DNA of 32,718 nucleotides from Dehalococcoidia bacterium (GCA_003162335.1 PMMG01000137.1:1-32718); one strand, 5' to 3'; shown: positions 8,264 to 17,275, counted from the first letter of the stretch. Translations and numbers: made by a program. Notes: generated by a model from the sequence alone, not told the origin.

Positions 8264-8712
8264 AACTAACTGTGTGCAGTACAGGCCTCTGCAAATATAT
8301 TTAGCTGCATCTTATGATTAAAAACCCTCCGCGGATTTTTCCTATCTTCCTTAGTGAGCGAGAAAACTAACCTGATGTTTTTATACTGGTGAAAATCGGG
8401 ATCCAGTCCCCAAATTCTCTTTTCATTCCCTTCGTACGATAAGGGGAAATTCTGGTTATCTCAAATTCAAAATCGTGGAAGACTCTCGCTTTCGAAAAAG
8501 GAAGATTGATAAGGATTTTTTCTGGGGAAGTAAATATTGACAATACAAATGGTTATTATACCTGAACCGGCAACCACTGAAAAATGCTCTAAATATCAGC
8601 AATCCATTTGTTTACTTTTTGCTTCAGTCTAATTATCTTATGAATTATTTCGTTTTTCTGTTTTGAAGCTAATACTGCTTGTTTGTGCGCTCAAACTTCC
8701 GGAATCTCTAAT

Positions 8713-8739
8713 TTGTCCGTCTTTCACTTGTGCTAAAAT
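8713..8739 (+). promoter_or_regulatory. Possible extended -10 promoter
   Basis: TTGTCC (8713-8718) and TGCTAAAAT (-10 TAAAAT at 8734-8739 with an extended TGn), spacer 15. It would start a leader of about 90 bases before the small membrane protein at 8839. The spacing is short, so the call is tentative. Confidence 0.35.
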
Positions 8740-8762
8740 GTAAGACAAAAGGAAGCAATGAA

Positions 8763-8809
8763 GTATCGCTCTTATCCTGGTCACCTGAGTGATACGGAGC
8801 CAATGGTGA
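8763..8809 (+). promoter_or_regulatory. Possible H-type pseudoknot in an mRNA leader
   Basis: A 9-bp stem (8763-8771 with 8787-8795, one G-U pair) encloses a 15-base loop. Within the loop TCACC (8781-8785) is complementary to GGTGA at 8805-8809, which would give a pseudoknot. GGTG at 8805-8808 can alternatively pair with CACC just downstream. The structure ends about 20 bases before the Shine-Dalgarno site of the gene at 8839. It matches no riboswitch consensus I can recall with confidence. Confidence 0.3.
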
Positions 8810-8838
8810 AACCACCCTGAAAATGATAGGAAAGATAA

Positions 8839-9249
8839 ATGAAATTTTGGTTTCAACGCGTTAATGTTCCCGTCTTGGGGAACTCCACCGGAAAATCAAG
8901 GACAGACTCTCAATCCTTCGGGGAAAAAACGAACGCCTTTTCCCGTGGATTGATGCAAGTTATTGTTCTCTTTTGTGCTCTGGAAATGCTGGATGCGTTG
9001 TTTACCTTTGCCGCGGTTAACCTCGGGTTGGTCTTGGAAGGCAATCACCTGGTTGCCCAGATGGCGGGGAACTGGGTTTTTCTTCTGTTAAAATTCGCCG
9101 GCGCGGTTTTATCCGGGTTGGTCCTGCAAAAATTGCACGCGCATTTCCCCAGGCTAGCGCTTGGGGCTGCGATCGGTATCGCAGTGTTTTACGGATTGGT
9201 CTTGGCCTGGAACTCAGGTATGATTATCCGAGTGCTGCTCAAGGGCTAA
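8839..9249 (+). CDS. Small DUF5658-like membrane protein
   Basis: A 136-residue protein with a polar N-terminal third (about 1-35) and three hydrophobic segments at about 40-62, 72-98 and 105-132. The run LEGNHLVAQMAGNW after the first segment resembles the DUF5658 pattern (EGNPLM near a membrane helix); function unknown. ATG start with AGGAAAG upstream. It is the only gene on this strand between the che operon and the convergent archaellum locus, so a link to motility rests on position alone. Confidence 0.7.
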   Translation: MKFWFQRVNVPVLGNSTGKSRTDSQSFGEKTNAFSRGLMQVIVLFCALEMLDALFTFAAVNLGLVLEGNHLVAQMAGNWVFLLLKFAGAVLSGLVLQKLHAHFPRLALGAAIGIAVFYGLVLAWNSGMIIRVLLKG

Positions 9250-9377
9250 ACCCTGCCTCAAAAATGGCATCCTTACCGAATACTATGTCTGCTTTATGCA
9301 CGATTTTTAGTGTTTCTAATGTTAAATTTTGATATTATCTAGTATTTAGATATTGAGACGTAGTATTTTTCCACGAC

Positions 9378-10004
9378 CTAATGCTCGATCCAGTAAAGTA
9401 TTTTCACATTAACGGTCGGGTCTTTATCCAGGATATAAGGATGAAAAACATAATACCCGTCCGGCCACTTCTGATCCGACGGTGTGAGCACGATACTGCC
9501 TGACCTGTTCAATTGGTCGCATGGGGTGTCGCCGGTCAATGCTACAAATCCGCCTGTTGCCTTTTCTCCGACATATTTTCCGTCCGGCGTGTTAATTGAC
9601 ATTCTGATATGTTCTCCCACACCGGATACAGTCCAGACCAGGTGAATAGTGTCATTGGCGGATAAATATATCGGCAACGTATATTCAGCATATGTCTGCG
9701 GCGTGGTAATTTGCAGAGGGAAAGTCGATTGTATCAGTGTTGGGGTTGTTGTTACCTTGGTTGTCGTAGGTGTCGTGGGAGGAGGAACTGTCGGAGTAGT
9801 CGAAGGCGCTGCGGTAGATGCGGCGGGTTTTGGCGTGGTTTTAGTGGGGGTTTTGGAAGCGCAACCGGCGGCTGTTATTGTTAAAGTGAGAAATGCAAGC
9901 AAAATACCCATAAATACAAAACGGTTCCCCATTATCGCTTGAGCAAAATTGCCGCCGGTTTTTTGCGCTTTCCTCTTTATTAATGATGCCTGTATATTTC
10001 TCAT
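9378..10004 (-). CDS. Secreted lipoprotein, last gene of the archaellum operon
   Basis: A 208-residue protein with a long N-terminal extension, a hydrophobic signal segment (about 29-44) and a lipobox-like TAAGC with Cys48 as the likely lipidated residue. A Thr/Pro-rich spacer follows (about 50-90), then a beta-rich domain of about 110 residues ending in YYVFHPYILDKDPTVNVKILYW. The lipobox has Ala rather than Leu at -3, so it is not perfect. CAGGAG upstream supports this start, although Met25 would give a more usual signal-peptide length. It begins 5 bases after the ArlX-like gene ends, so it is probably co-transcribed with arlJ. Family unknown; by position it could support or anchor the archaellum outside the membrane (inference). 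Confidence 0.75.
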   Translation of the reverse strand: MRNIQASLIKRKAQKTGGNFAQAIMGNRFVFMGILLAFLTLTITAAGCASKTPTKTTPKPAASTAAPSTTPTVPPPTTPTTTKVTTTPTLIQSTFPLQITTPQTYAEYTLPIYLSANDTIHLVWTVSGVGEHIRMSINTPDGKYVGEKATGGFVALTGDTPCDQLNRSGSIVLTPSDQKWPDGYYVFHPYILDKDPTVNVKILYWIEH

Positions 10005-10009
10005 GATCG

Positions 10010-10966
10010 TTAGCTCCTGTTTCGTTTCAGAATGCTTATAAGGTCCTGGCTTTCTTTGAGCAGACTGTCAATTTCTACATCTTTCATATCTTTGGCGAGT
10101 TTAGTAGCTTCAGTATCGTCCACCGCGTCTTTTGAAAACATCTTGGACATGTCATCCAGCGATGACTTCTGTTCCGTCGGTTTTTTTACGATCGGCGTAC
10201 TCGCCGCTGCCGCCGCGGGTTTAGCCGCCGGTGGTGTTGCGGGCGTTTTTACGGCTGCCGGGTTAACAGGCGGTGTAGTAGTTTTATTGTCCATCTTTGG
10301 ATTGGTCTCCTTTTTTACGGGTTCGTTAGCGGTTTTTACGTTTTCAGCGGAGACGGGATTTTTATTTTCCGCTGTCGCAGTTGTTTTTACCGCATTTACG
10401 GCAGGCGGAGTATTTTGCACAACTGAAGGTATTGTCTTTGTGGTTTCGCTTTTGGGCGGTACCGGCGTTGCTGCCGCGGTTGGCTTAATATTGCTTGCAG
10501 CACTGACTGGATTCTCTTTTTTCACCTGATTCGCAATTATTGTTTGCTGACCGTCGGCCTTCGGCGCAAGTGATTGCACCTGTTTATTAGTTGCGTTTGT
10601 ATTCTGTGTTACAGTTTCGTTTGTTTTTTCTGATCTAACTTTGCCTAACCGGATTTTAAAAAGCTTCTTTTCCTTTTTTCCCGGTTTGCCGGTTTCATTG
10701 ACCGGTTTAACGGTCTTTTCCGATTTTGTCTTCGCAAACGGCATTTTATAAACTTTCTTGGCTTTAGGTTGCTTTGCTTCAAATGTTTTTACTTCCGGTT
10801 GTTCCTGTGTTACCTGTTGTCCCGGTTCCTTTTCTATTGTTGTATTAATCGCACCAGTCCTTGTCACAGGGGCTCTGACAAAGTAAATAATTGTCAAAAC
10901 CAGCACAGTGCCGGCCATCAGCAGGATACCGATGTAAAGGTAAATCGCTATCATATTTTCGTCCAT
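10010..10966 (-). CDS. Membrane-anchored coiled-coil protein, ArlX-like by layout
   Basis: A 318-residue protein with one N-terminal membrane helix (about 6-30), a very long low-complexity cytoplasmic region rich in Lys, Thr, Pro, Ala and Asn (about 35-265), and a short charged C-terminal helical segment (about 270-316, with DVEIDSLLKESQDLISILKR). One membrane pass plus cytoplasmic helix is the layout of crenarchaeal ArlX, which forms a ring around the motor, but sequence similarity is not evident by eye. It starts 15 bases after arlJ stops, with AGAGGGA before the ATG. An alternative is a scaffold unrelated to ArlX. Confidence 0.7.
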   Translation of the reverse strand: MDENMIAIYLYIGILLMAGTVLVLTIIYFVRAPVTRTGAINTTIEKEPGQQVTQEQPEVKTFEAKQPKAKKVYKMPFAKTKSEKTVKPVNETGKPGKKEKKLFKIRLGKVRSEKTNETVTQNTNATNKQVQSLAPKADGQQTIIANQVKKENPVSAASNIKPTAAATPVPPKSETTKTIPSVVQNTPPAVNAVKTTATAENKNPVSAENVKTANEPVKKETNPKMDNKTTTPPVNPAAVKTPATPPAAKPAAAAASTPIVKKPTEQKSSLDDMSKMFSKDAVDDTEATKLAKDMKDVEIDSLLKESQDLISILKRNRS

Positions 10967-10981
10967 TTTCCCTCTTAAAGG

Positions 10982-12505
10982 TTACTTGAAATTCAAAAAC
11001 ATCATGTTTACTACAGGAGGCACTCCGATCATAATTATTCCGGAGATCGCGCTGGTTATTGCCAGGTAGAATGTAAGCTTTGCAGTATGTCCTCCGCTTA
11101 CGGCGTAAATAGCGAACGCGTTAGCAATCGTAAGAATGATCGTAATTAATATGATCATGAAATGTAACAGCTTGATTTCGGTGCCGCCCGAGGAAAAGAA
11201 TCCGGAGGTAGCCAAACCTAACGATTGAATTGAAGTGTCGCTGTTCGCCGGAATAATTGTTTGCACAAGTGTGGAGAATGAAAGAAAAACCTGATAAACA
11301 AATACCGACAATGTAACCAGTACTGCGTGCATCGCTATGGTTAGCCACGTAAAACCTAAGGAAATCTGTGTTCTTTGCGAGCGCAGCAGCGAAATTTTCA
11401 GTGCGAAGGCGCTGGCTTCATTACCTATTTTTTGCGGGTCTCCTCCCAAAGAAATCCCGTCCCAAAAAATCCGTACGGTACGGTTAACCAACTCTGAACC
11501 TGTTTCACTTACAAATCTGTCCCAACATAGATTCGGGCTTACGCCTGCCTCCAGTCTGGTATGGAGCAGTTTAACATCTTCTGTCAGTATACCCAGCGAA
11601 CGAAAATCGAGACGGCCCATTGCTTCGGCCGCGGTGGCGCCGATCGCTGCCATCGTGCCACCGAGTGAACGGAGAAATGCGGAAACATCAGCATCCCGTA
11701 ATGTGACTTTTTTATCATCAGTTGTCGCTACAAATCCTATCGGGAAAAGAAAAGCGCTGGCCGCCAGCAGCATGTATCCCAGGTCCAGTTTCATTACCAG
11801 CATGACCAGCATCACAAATCCACCCAGGGGCAGAAGGATCCGGCATAAATATTTCACCATGTTTTGTTCATGAGAACGGTAAGGTAACGTATGGTTTATA
11901 GATTCGCGGGGAGCTGTATTATACAAAAACCAGGCTCCAAAAATGGTGGCCAGAATTGTGATCGCAGAAATCGATATAATAAAAGCTACACTGACGCTGC
12001 CGATCATCATTGTTACCACAGACATTACCGTGACCAGGGCTGAGGTCAGGATTAAAGACACGTATGCATCGGCCCATTTCTTTAAAAGGTCGATTTTCCT
12101 TTCGTAAATACTGGTATATGATTCGGAAAGAATGTGCGCTTCACGCGAAAGAAACGCGGAAACGTCCTCGCCTGATGCCAGTGCATTGGACAGACGTAAC
12201 AACAGCGCCTTGATCTCCGATATTTTTGTTTTTTCACCAACGATACGGCATGCCTGTGCGTAATCGTGGTTAAACATCTTTGCGACAAAATCTACTCTGC
12301 GGAAGTATTTCGTGGCAATGTAAGGCAATTTCGCCGAATAAAAGAAAAGTCCGCTGCGCGTTATCCCCGATGTGGATATCGAAGCCATATAAGCGAGTTG
12401 CGAAAAGAAATCGATATCGGCTAATTGATTATCGAAATTAGCTTCACCGGCTTTTTTCTTTTTATCGGTTTCTTTATTTTTTAGAAAGAGAGTAAGTAGT
12501 CCCAT
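10982..12505 (-). CDS. arlJ: ArlJ archaellum membrane platform protein
   Basis: Polytopic inner-core protein on which ArlI acts during assembly and rotation of the archaellum. The 507 residues contain two T2SF-type cytoplasmic regions (about 40-130 and 270-385) alternating with hydrophobic blocks at about 140-200, 225-265, 385-420 and 445-505, giving some seven to nine membrane helices. This larger size with a C-terminal helix bundle fits ArlJ better than TadB/TadC pilus proteins. Its ATG overlaps the stop of the preceding arlI by one base (TAATG), so translation is probably coupled. Assignment rests on this architecture and on ArlH and ArlI in the same operon. Confidence 0.9.
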   Translation of the reverse strand: MGLLTLFLKNKETDKKKKAGEANFDNQLADIDFFSQLAYMASISTSGITRSGLFFYSAKLPYIATKYFRRVDFVAKMFNHDYAQACRIVGEKTKISEIKALLLRLSNALASGEDVSAFLSREAHILSESYTSIYERKIDLLKKWADAYVSLILTSALVTVMSVVTMMIGSVSVAFIISISAITILATIFGAWFLYNTAPRESINHTLPYRSHEQNMVKYLCRILLPLGGFVMLVMLVMKLDLGYMLLAASAFLFPIGFVATTDDKKVTLRDADVSAFLRSLGGTMAAIGATAAEAMGRLDFRSLGILTEDVKLLHTRLEAGVSPNLCWDRFVSETGSELVNRTVRIFWDGISLGGDPQKIGNEASAFALKISLLRSQRTQISLGFTWLTIAMHAVLVTLSVFVYQVFLSFSTLVQTIIPANSDTSIQSLGLATSGFFSSGGTEIKLLHFMIILITIILTIANAFAIYAVSGGHTAKLTFYLAITSAISGIIMIGVPPVVNMMFLNFK

Positions 12506-14244
12506 TAGAACAACCCCTCTTGTTGTGCCTTATTGAGCACATCTAATACCTCATAGAAGCCCTTGACACCTCTTTCTTTGTGCAGCTTTTGCAGGATGAT
12601 CGCCCTTCTCTCAACTTCGGCATAGACACGTTGTTTTTTGTGCGGCGGTATGCCCAGTTTCGGCGCGATTAATTCCTCCAGCACATAGCTGCTCATATAT
12701 CCGCTAAATTCAAATGTATCGTTTTCCTGATTCCATTTAAAACTTTCCACAAATGAAAATGATTCAAGAGCGGCATCATAGTTCACGATCTCGGAAATAC
12801 CGGTAATACGCCGTCCCTGTCTGCCATTTGGTAATTTAACCTGGCTGGTCAGGATGACAACATTCAGGTTATCCACATAGTTTTTCGGTACCAGGATGGG
12901 ATCGCCGGTTAAACGCTGGATCAATTTCTCAATTGATGCGGCGTGAAAAGTTGCCATTACCGAGTGTCCTGTCTGCATTGCCTGAAATGCGACGTTGCCT
13001 TCTTTGCCTCTGATTTCACCGATCATTAATTCATCAGGTCTCTGGCGTAAAGCAGCTTTCAGCAGGTCGAACATGGTGATTGCGCCGCCGTTGTCCTCAA
13101 CTTTGCTGGACTGTACCACTTCCCTGATCCAGTTCTGGTGCGGCACCTGCAATTCCGGAGTATCTTCGATTGTGATTATTTTCGCCAGCGGCGGGATAAA
13201 AACAGTTAAAGCATTCAGTAAAGTCGTTTTGCCCGATGCCGTTTCTCCAGAAACGAAGGCATTCATACCGTTGCCGATTGCCAGCGAAAGGTAGGCTAAC
13301 ATCTCGTAATTGAAAGTGCCGAACTCCAGCACCTCGAAGACTGAGAGAGGGACTTCCGCGAATTTACGAATACTGAAATTGGATCCTCTTTTGGAAACTT
13401 CGCGTCCGTAAACTATATTAATACGCGAACCGTCCGGCAATGTGGCATCGGAAATCGGCGCTTTAAATGTGACCGGTTTCTTGACCCGGTCGCCCAGCCA
13501 CAGCACGAATTCATCCAGGTCGTCCAGTGTGACAAAAGTGACGGTGCTTTTCAGCGCCTTAAAAATTTTATGTTCGATAAATATTTGTCCGAGCCCGGAG
13601 CAGCTGATATCTTCGATGTACGGGTCTACGATCAGCGGGTCCATTGCCCCCAGTCCCAGTTTATTACGCACAAACAGGTATTTAATAGCATCCAGTTCCC
13701 TTTGGGTGACCTTGATCTTGTTCACTCCCTGAAGATTATTTTGCAGAAACCCCAGACTTTTGTTGATGACGCCTGTATTCTTCGGGTCATCTTCGACAGT
13801 GGTTACCAGCTTGAGAAAATCAATGAATTGTTTTTCTTTGTCTTCATCCGGGTTGACCTTTTTCAGTTTATTTCTGGCATTAAGTAATTGAATCTCAATA
13901 TCCATCATCAATTTATCGAGTTCAAGCCCATAATGGGGTTCGATGGGGATGTAATGGTTTCTATCCGGTCCCGGCAGAATATGGATGAAGACCGCGTTCC
14001 GGTGGGCGGGGTAAATGATGTTGGGTTTTTTGATATCCCCGTGCTTACGGGTCAATTCCGGGGCATACTCCGGTATCCCGAATTCCTCGAACGGCATTCG
14101 GCTGAGGTATGCCAGCACATGGGGATGCTCCTCGGCTACTTTCTTCAATCCCTCCGGCAGGTCCTTGAAAATATCAGCCTGGATATTTGCGTTATCCGCA
14201 GCCGTATCGGTTTTTATTGCATATGGTAATTGTGTTATTGCCAT
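12505..14244 (-). CDS. arlI: ArlI archaellum motor ATPase, copy 1 (next to arlJ)
   Basis: Hexameric secretion-type ATPase that powers archaellum assembly and rotation. The 579-residue product has the ArlI N-terminal domain (PEGLKKVAEEHPHVLAYL, later PYIEDISCSGLGQIFIEHK), Walker A SGETASGKTTLLN at about 334, the Asp-box region TIEDTPELQVPH, a Walker B region LMIGEIRGKEGNVAFQAM and the His-box TGHSVMATFHAAS. All look intact. The ATG at 14244 is preferred over a GTG three codons earlier because AAGGTG lies before it and it lines up with the start of copy 2. It lies 18 bases after the paralogous copy 2. Both copies end with nearly the same KGFYEVLDVL...GLF sequence. Confidence 0.93.
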   Translation of the reverse strand: MAITQLPYAIKTDTAADNANIQADIFKDLPEGLKKVAEEHPHVLAYLSRMPFEEFGIPEYAPELTRKHGDIKKPNIIYPAHRNAVFIHILPGPDRNHYIPIEPHYGLELDKLMMDIEIQLLNARNKLKKVNPDEDKEKQFIDFLKLVTTVEDDPKNTGVINKSLGFLQNNLQGVNKIKVTQRELDAIKYLFVRNKLGLGAMDPLIVDPYIEDISCSGLGQIFIEHKIFKALKSTVTFVTLDDLDEFVLWLGDRVKKPVTFKAPISDATLPDGSRINIVYGREVSKRGSNFSIRKFAEVPLSVFEVLEFGTFNYEMLAYLSLAIGNGMNAFVSGETASGKTTLLNALTVFIPPLAKIITIEDTPELQVPHQNWIREVVQSSKVEDNGGAITMFDLLKAALRQRPDELMIGEIRGKEGNVAFQAMQTGHSVMATFHAASIEKLIQRLTGDPILVPKNYVDNLNVVILTSQVKLPNGRQGRRITGISEIVNYDAALESFSFVESFKWNQENDTFEFSGYMSSYVLEELIAPKLGIPPHKKQRVYAEVERRAIILQKLHKERGVKGFYEVLDVLNKAQQEGLF

Positions 14245-14262
14245 AAAAAACACCTTAAATTA

Positions 14263-16014
14263 TTAGAATAATCCTTGCTGCTGGGCTTTACTGAGAACAT
14301 CCAGCACTTCATAAAAGCCTTTTATTCCCCTGCCTCTATGCAGTTCTTCCAATATTCTTGCCCGGCGGTCGATTTCTTCATAAATTTTACCTTTCTTGTT
14401 ACTGGGGATACCCAGACGGGGCGCAATTTTAAACTCCATGACAAAACTGGTCATGTAACCGACGAAATCAAACCTGTCCGTTGCTTCATCATGATGAAAG
14501 GCTTCGGCGATGTTAAAAGATTGTGTTAACGGATCCCAACCCACTATTTCCGCGATGCTGGTAATGCGGCGCCCGATCTTCCCGTTCGGCAGCCTGACCA
14601 TACCCATCAGTACGGCGATGTTCAGGTTATCCAGGTAAGCTCTCGGCACGGAGATAGGTTCACCGGTGATTCTTTGAATCAGTTTCTCGATGGATGCAGC
14701 GTGGAAAGTCGCCATGCAGGAGTGCCCGGTTTGCATAGCCTGGAAAGCAATGTTCCCTTCCTTTCCGCGGATTTCCCCGATCAAAATTTCGTTTGGTCTC
14801 TGCCGCAAAGCTGCTCTCAGCAGGTCGAACATGGTGACACCGCCTTCGCCTTCTGCTTTGCTGGAGGAAACTACTTCGCGGATCCAGTTTGCGTGCGGCA
14901 CCTGTAATTCCGGCGTGTCTTCAATCGTAATGATCTTGGACAGCGGCGGGATGAAGGTGGTAACGGCATTGAGCAGTGCTGTTTTACCTGAGGCTGACTC
15001 CCCCGCGACAAACACATTCATACCGTTACTGATTGCAAGCGAAAGGTATGCCAACATCTGATAATTAATCGTACCGAAATCCACAATTTCAAAAATGGAA
15101 AGCGGGACTTCGCTGAATTTCCGGATACTGAAATTGGAGCCCCGTTTTGAAATATCACGGCCGTAAACGATATTGATACGCGATCCATCCGGCAATGTGG
15201 CATCTGCGATCGGATTTTTGTAAGTGACAGGTTTTTTGATCCGTTCGGCCAGCTCGATCACGAATTCATCGAGGTCCTCAAAAGTGGAAAAGTTAATGGT
15301 GCTTTTCAGACTTTTGAATATCTTGTGTTCAATAAAAATATTGCCCATACCGGAACAGCTGATATCTTCGATGTAGGGATCCGTAATAATCGGCTCCAGA
15401 ATGCCCAGTTTTACTTTGTCGCGCACGAAGAGATATTTGATGCCGGCCAGTTCTTCCGGGGTTACTTTGACGTTGAGCGGAGTTTCGTCATCCTTCTTCT
15501 TCTTTAAAAGTTGCGAGATAAATTTAAGAAAGAAATTTGTGCCGGGTTGTTTTGCATCCGCGGTAGCCTGGTCCAGATAAGCGAGCAGTTGTTTTTCCCG
15601 GTCGACATCAGGGTTGATCCCGGGTATTTTTTCACTGATGGCAATGCAAGCATCTTCCACTTCATTCAGTATTTTATCCAGATTCAGCGTCGTGGTGGGC
15701 TCGATTTGAATGTAATTATGTCTATAGCCGCTGTCATCGAACAGGATGTGCACAAAGAGACCGTCATTCTTTATCGGGTAGATGATGTTCGGCGCTTTGT
15801 TATCCCCCATATTTCTGGTCAATTCCGCCGCATAATCCGGTATCCCGATTTTCGATATCGGCAGCCAGCTGATGTATTCAAAAAGGCGGGGATTCTTCTC
15901 TGCCACTTCCCGCAAACCTTCCGGCAGCATCTCGGCGAGTTGGTCCCGAGTGCGCTCAAAGTCGCGGGCGTCCGCCCTTTTTTCTATTGAAAATGGTAAA
16001 GTTATTGTTCCCAT
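14263..16014 (-). CDS. arlI: ArlI archaellum motor ATPase, copy 2 (next to arlH)
   Basis: A second full-length ArlI of 583 residues, alignable to copy 1 from end to end. It carries Walker A AGESASGKTALLN (about 340), TIEDTPELQVPH, ILIGEIRGKEGNIAFQAM and TGHSCMATFHAAS, so it too should bind and hydrolyse ATP. Copies differ most in the N-terminal third, where copy 2 has a Lys-rich insertion (LLKKKKDDE), and after the His-box. It follows arlH with a 2-base gap. Known archaellum operons usually carry one arlI. Whether the two form mixed hexamers or separate motors cannot be told from sequence. Confidence 0.93.
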   Translation of the reverse strand: MGTITLPFSIEKRADARDFERTRDQLAEMLPEGLREVAEKNPRLFEYISWLPISKIGIPDYAAELTRNMGDNKAPNIIYPIKNDGLFVHILFDDSGYRHNYIQIEPTTTLNLDKILNEVEDACIAISEKIPGINPDVDREKQLLAYLDQATADAKQPGTNFFLKFISQLLKKKKDDETPLNVKVTPEELAGIKYLFVRDKVKLGILEPIITDPYIEDISCSGMGNIFIEHKIFKSLKSTINFSTFEDLDEFVIELAERIKKPVTYKNPIADATLPDGSRINIVYGRDISKRGSNFSIRKFSEVPLSIFEIVDFGTINYQMLAYLSLAISNGMNVFVAGESASGKTALLNAVTTFIPPLSKIITIEDTPELQVPHANWIREVVSSSKAEGEGGVTMFDLLRAALRQRPNEILIGEIRGKEGNIAFQAMQTGHSCMATFHAASIEKLIQRITGEPISVPRAYLDNLNIAVLMGMVRLPNGKIGRRITSIAEIVGWDPLTQSFNIAEAFHHDEATDRFDFVGYMTSFVMEFKIAPRLGIPSNKKGKIYEEIDRRARILEELHRGRGIKGFYEVLDVLSKAQQQGLF

Positions 16015-16016
16015 GT

Positions 16017-16736
16017 TTAAGCCTTTGCTCTAGACAGCGGCATGATCTTCATTCCGACCTCCGGTTCTATTTCGAAAGTCACGATGTTGCCGGTGGTCTG
16101 GGCTGCGCCTCTGACCTTGGCTACCTCGAGGGTTTTTACCAGTTTATCCCCGATTTTTTCGATCGTCAGTTTCAGGTGTGCATCACAGGCCGAGCGCAGA
16201 CGGATCAAAATATCATTATTGACTGCATAAGTATGTACCACGTTAATTATCGTTCTGTTCTGGTCGCAATAAGTCTTGCAGCGCTCAAAATAACTGAGTA
16301 ACTCCCCGTCGTTTGTGTTGGACACGATAGGCGTTAAAGAATCCAGAATAGTGAGTTGATAATTGGTATATTTCCCCACCGTGTCCAGGATAGTATCAAA
16401 AGTTTTGGTCGCGTTAACCTTTATCTCCGAAGGCCGCATATAATAAACCTTGACCTTGCCCAGCAGCATATAATCCAATATGCCTAATCCCAGGCTGTCC
16501 ATCTGCTTGACCAGGCTTTTTGCCGAATTTTCAGAGGTGAACACCAGCACTTTATAATTGCTCTTCAGTGACCCCCAGATCATTTGCTGGCAGAGTACCG
16601 ATTTCCCGGCATCCGATTGGCCTTCGATCAGAGTCAGTGAGCCGATGGGTAAACCGCCGCCCAGTTTCTTATCGATCTCCGGGTGCCCGGTGGATATAAT
16701 TTTCTTTTTTGTCTCGGTTTCCTCTACGTTTGCCAT
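16017..16736 (-). CDS. arlH: ArlH RecA/KaiC-like archaellum motor protein
   Basis: Nucleotide-binding regulator that docks on ArlI and is specific to archaella, which makes it diagnostic. The 239 residues form one KaiC-like RecA fold with Walker A GQSDAGKS (39-46), FTSEN with Glu69 near the usual catalytic position, and Walker B LTILDSLTPI with Asp132. The TGHPEIDKKLGGGLPIGSL opening is typical of KaiC relatives. A GAGGAG site lies 11 bases before the ATG. It sits between arlF and the arlI pair, as in archaea. Confidence 0.93.
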   Translation of the reverse strand: MANVEETETKKKIISTGHPEIDKKLGGGLPIGSLTLIEGQSDAGKSVLCQQMIWGSLKSNYKVLVFTSENSAKSLVKQMDSLGLGILDYMLLGKVKVYYMRPSEIKVNATKTFDTILDTVGKYTNYQLTILDSLTPIVSNTNDGELLSYFERCKTYCDQNRTIINVVHTYAVNNDILIRLRSACDAHLKLTIEKIGDKLVKTLEVAKVRGAAQTTGNIVTFEIEPEVGMKIMPLSRAKA

Positions 16737-16760
16737 GAGTATCCAGCTCCTCGGATTTTC

Positions 16761-17273
16761 TTAGTCTCTGATAAGATCGGTTTGTGATTTCACACCATTT
16801 GAGGTGGATATTGTTATCCGGCATGCTTGTCCGGAACTTAACTCCGGGTTAAGCCCGATCGTTAAGGTCGCCTGTTCGCTCGGATTTAGTACATTATAGT
16901 CGAAGATTTCCGGCGTTCCGGCAGAAGAATAGATCCCTTTAACTGTCCATTGATTGTTGGCCGGTGGATAAACTGGGTTAAAAGTCAGATAGGTGACGTT
17001 CCCGGACTGGTACTGGACAATGACATCCCATTTGGGAAAGTCACTCAGATTTGTTTGCCCGTCATTCTTGACGGTAAGATCGATTGCGCCGCCGGCATAG
17101 TGCGCGGGAGCGGTTGCGGCGATATCCGTCCGGTTGATATTGGCGGACTGCGTTTCCATATTCTTCCAGGAATCGGCAATTTTACTGCTGGATTGCATTG
17201 TGCTGATTGCCATCGTCACGGATGCGACGATGATAAGCGCCAGCGAAACAAGACTGACAAGTATCGTTTCCAC
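16761..17273 (-). CDS. arlF: ArlF archaellum stator-like protein
   Basis: A 170-residue protein with one N-terminal membrane helix (about 5-25) and an extracytoplasmic beta-sandwich. In archaea ArlF binds the S-layer or cell envelope and, with ArlG, forms the stator. Family-like parts are the polar helix after the membrane segment (SSSKIADSWKNMETQSANI) and the strand pattern IDLTVKNDGQTNL followed by WDVIVQY. It starts at GTG, 2 bases after arlG ends. ArlF and ArlG share a fold and are weakly conserved; this assignment follows those motifs and the crenarchaeal G-F-H order, and a swap of the two names is possible. Confidence 0.78.
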   Translation of the reverse strand: METILVSLVSLALIIVASVTMAISTMQSSSKIADSWKNMETQSANINRTDIAATAPAHYAGGAIDLTVKNDGQTNLSDFPKWDVIVQYQSGNVTYLTFNPVYPPANNQWTVKGIYSSAGTPEIFDYNVLNPSEQATLTIGLNPELSSGQACRITISTSNGVKSQTDLIRD

Positions 17274-17275
17274 GG

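Larger units (their letters stand above)
8135..8838. other. Non-coding stretch after the che operon
   Basis: About 700 bases with no convincing gene. It holds a REP-like palindrome (8238-8256), a possible promoter (8713-8739) and a possible pseudoknot leader (8763-8809) before the next gene. Short ORFs here, such as 22 codons from 8201 or a 72-codon antisense frame at 8638-8856, have no family features. No clear terminator for the che operon was found. Confidence 0.6.

Noticed and set aside
8201-8269. 22-codon ORF with a purine-rich upstream site
   Set aside because: It ends within a REP-like palindrome and has no supporting context.
8746-8838. Cyclic di-GMP-I or other known riboswitch
   Set aside because: The GCAAACC and ACGCAAAGCC elements of that class are missing, and I could match no other class, so only a generic structured leader is reported.
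8638-8856. 72-codon antisense ORF
   Set aside because: No family features or ribosome site; it overlaps the promoter, leader and start of the sense gene.
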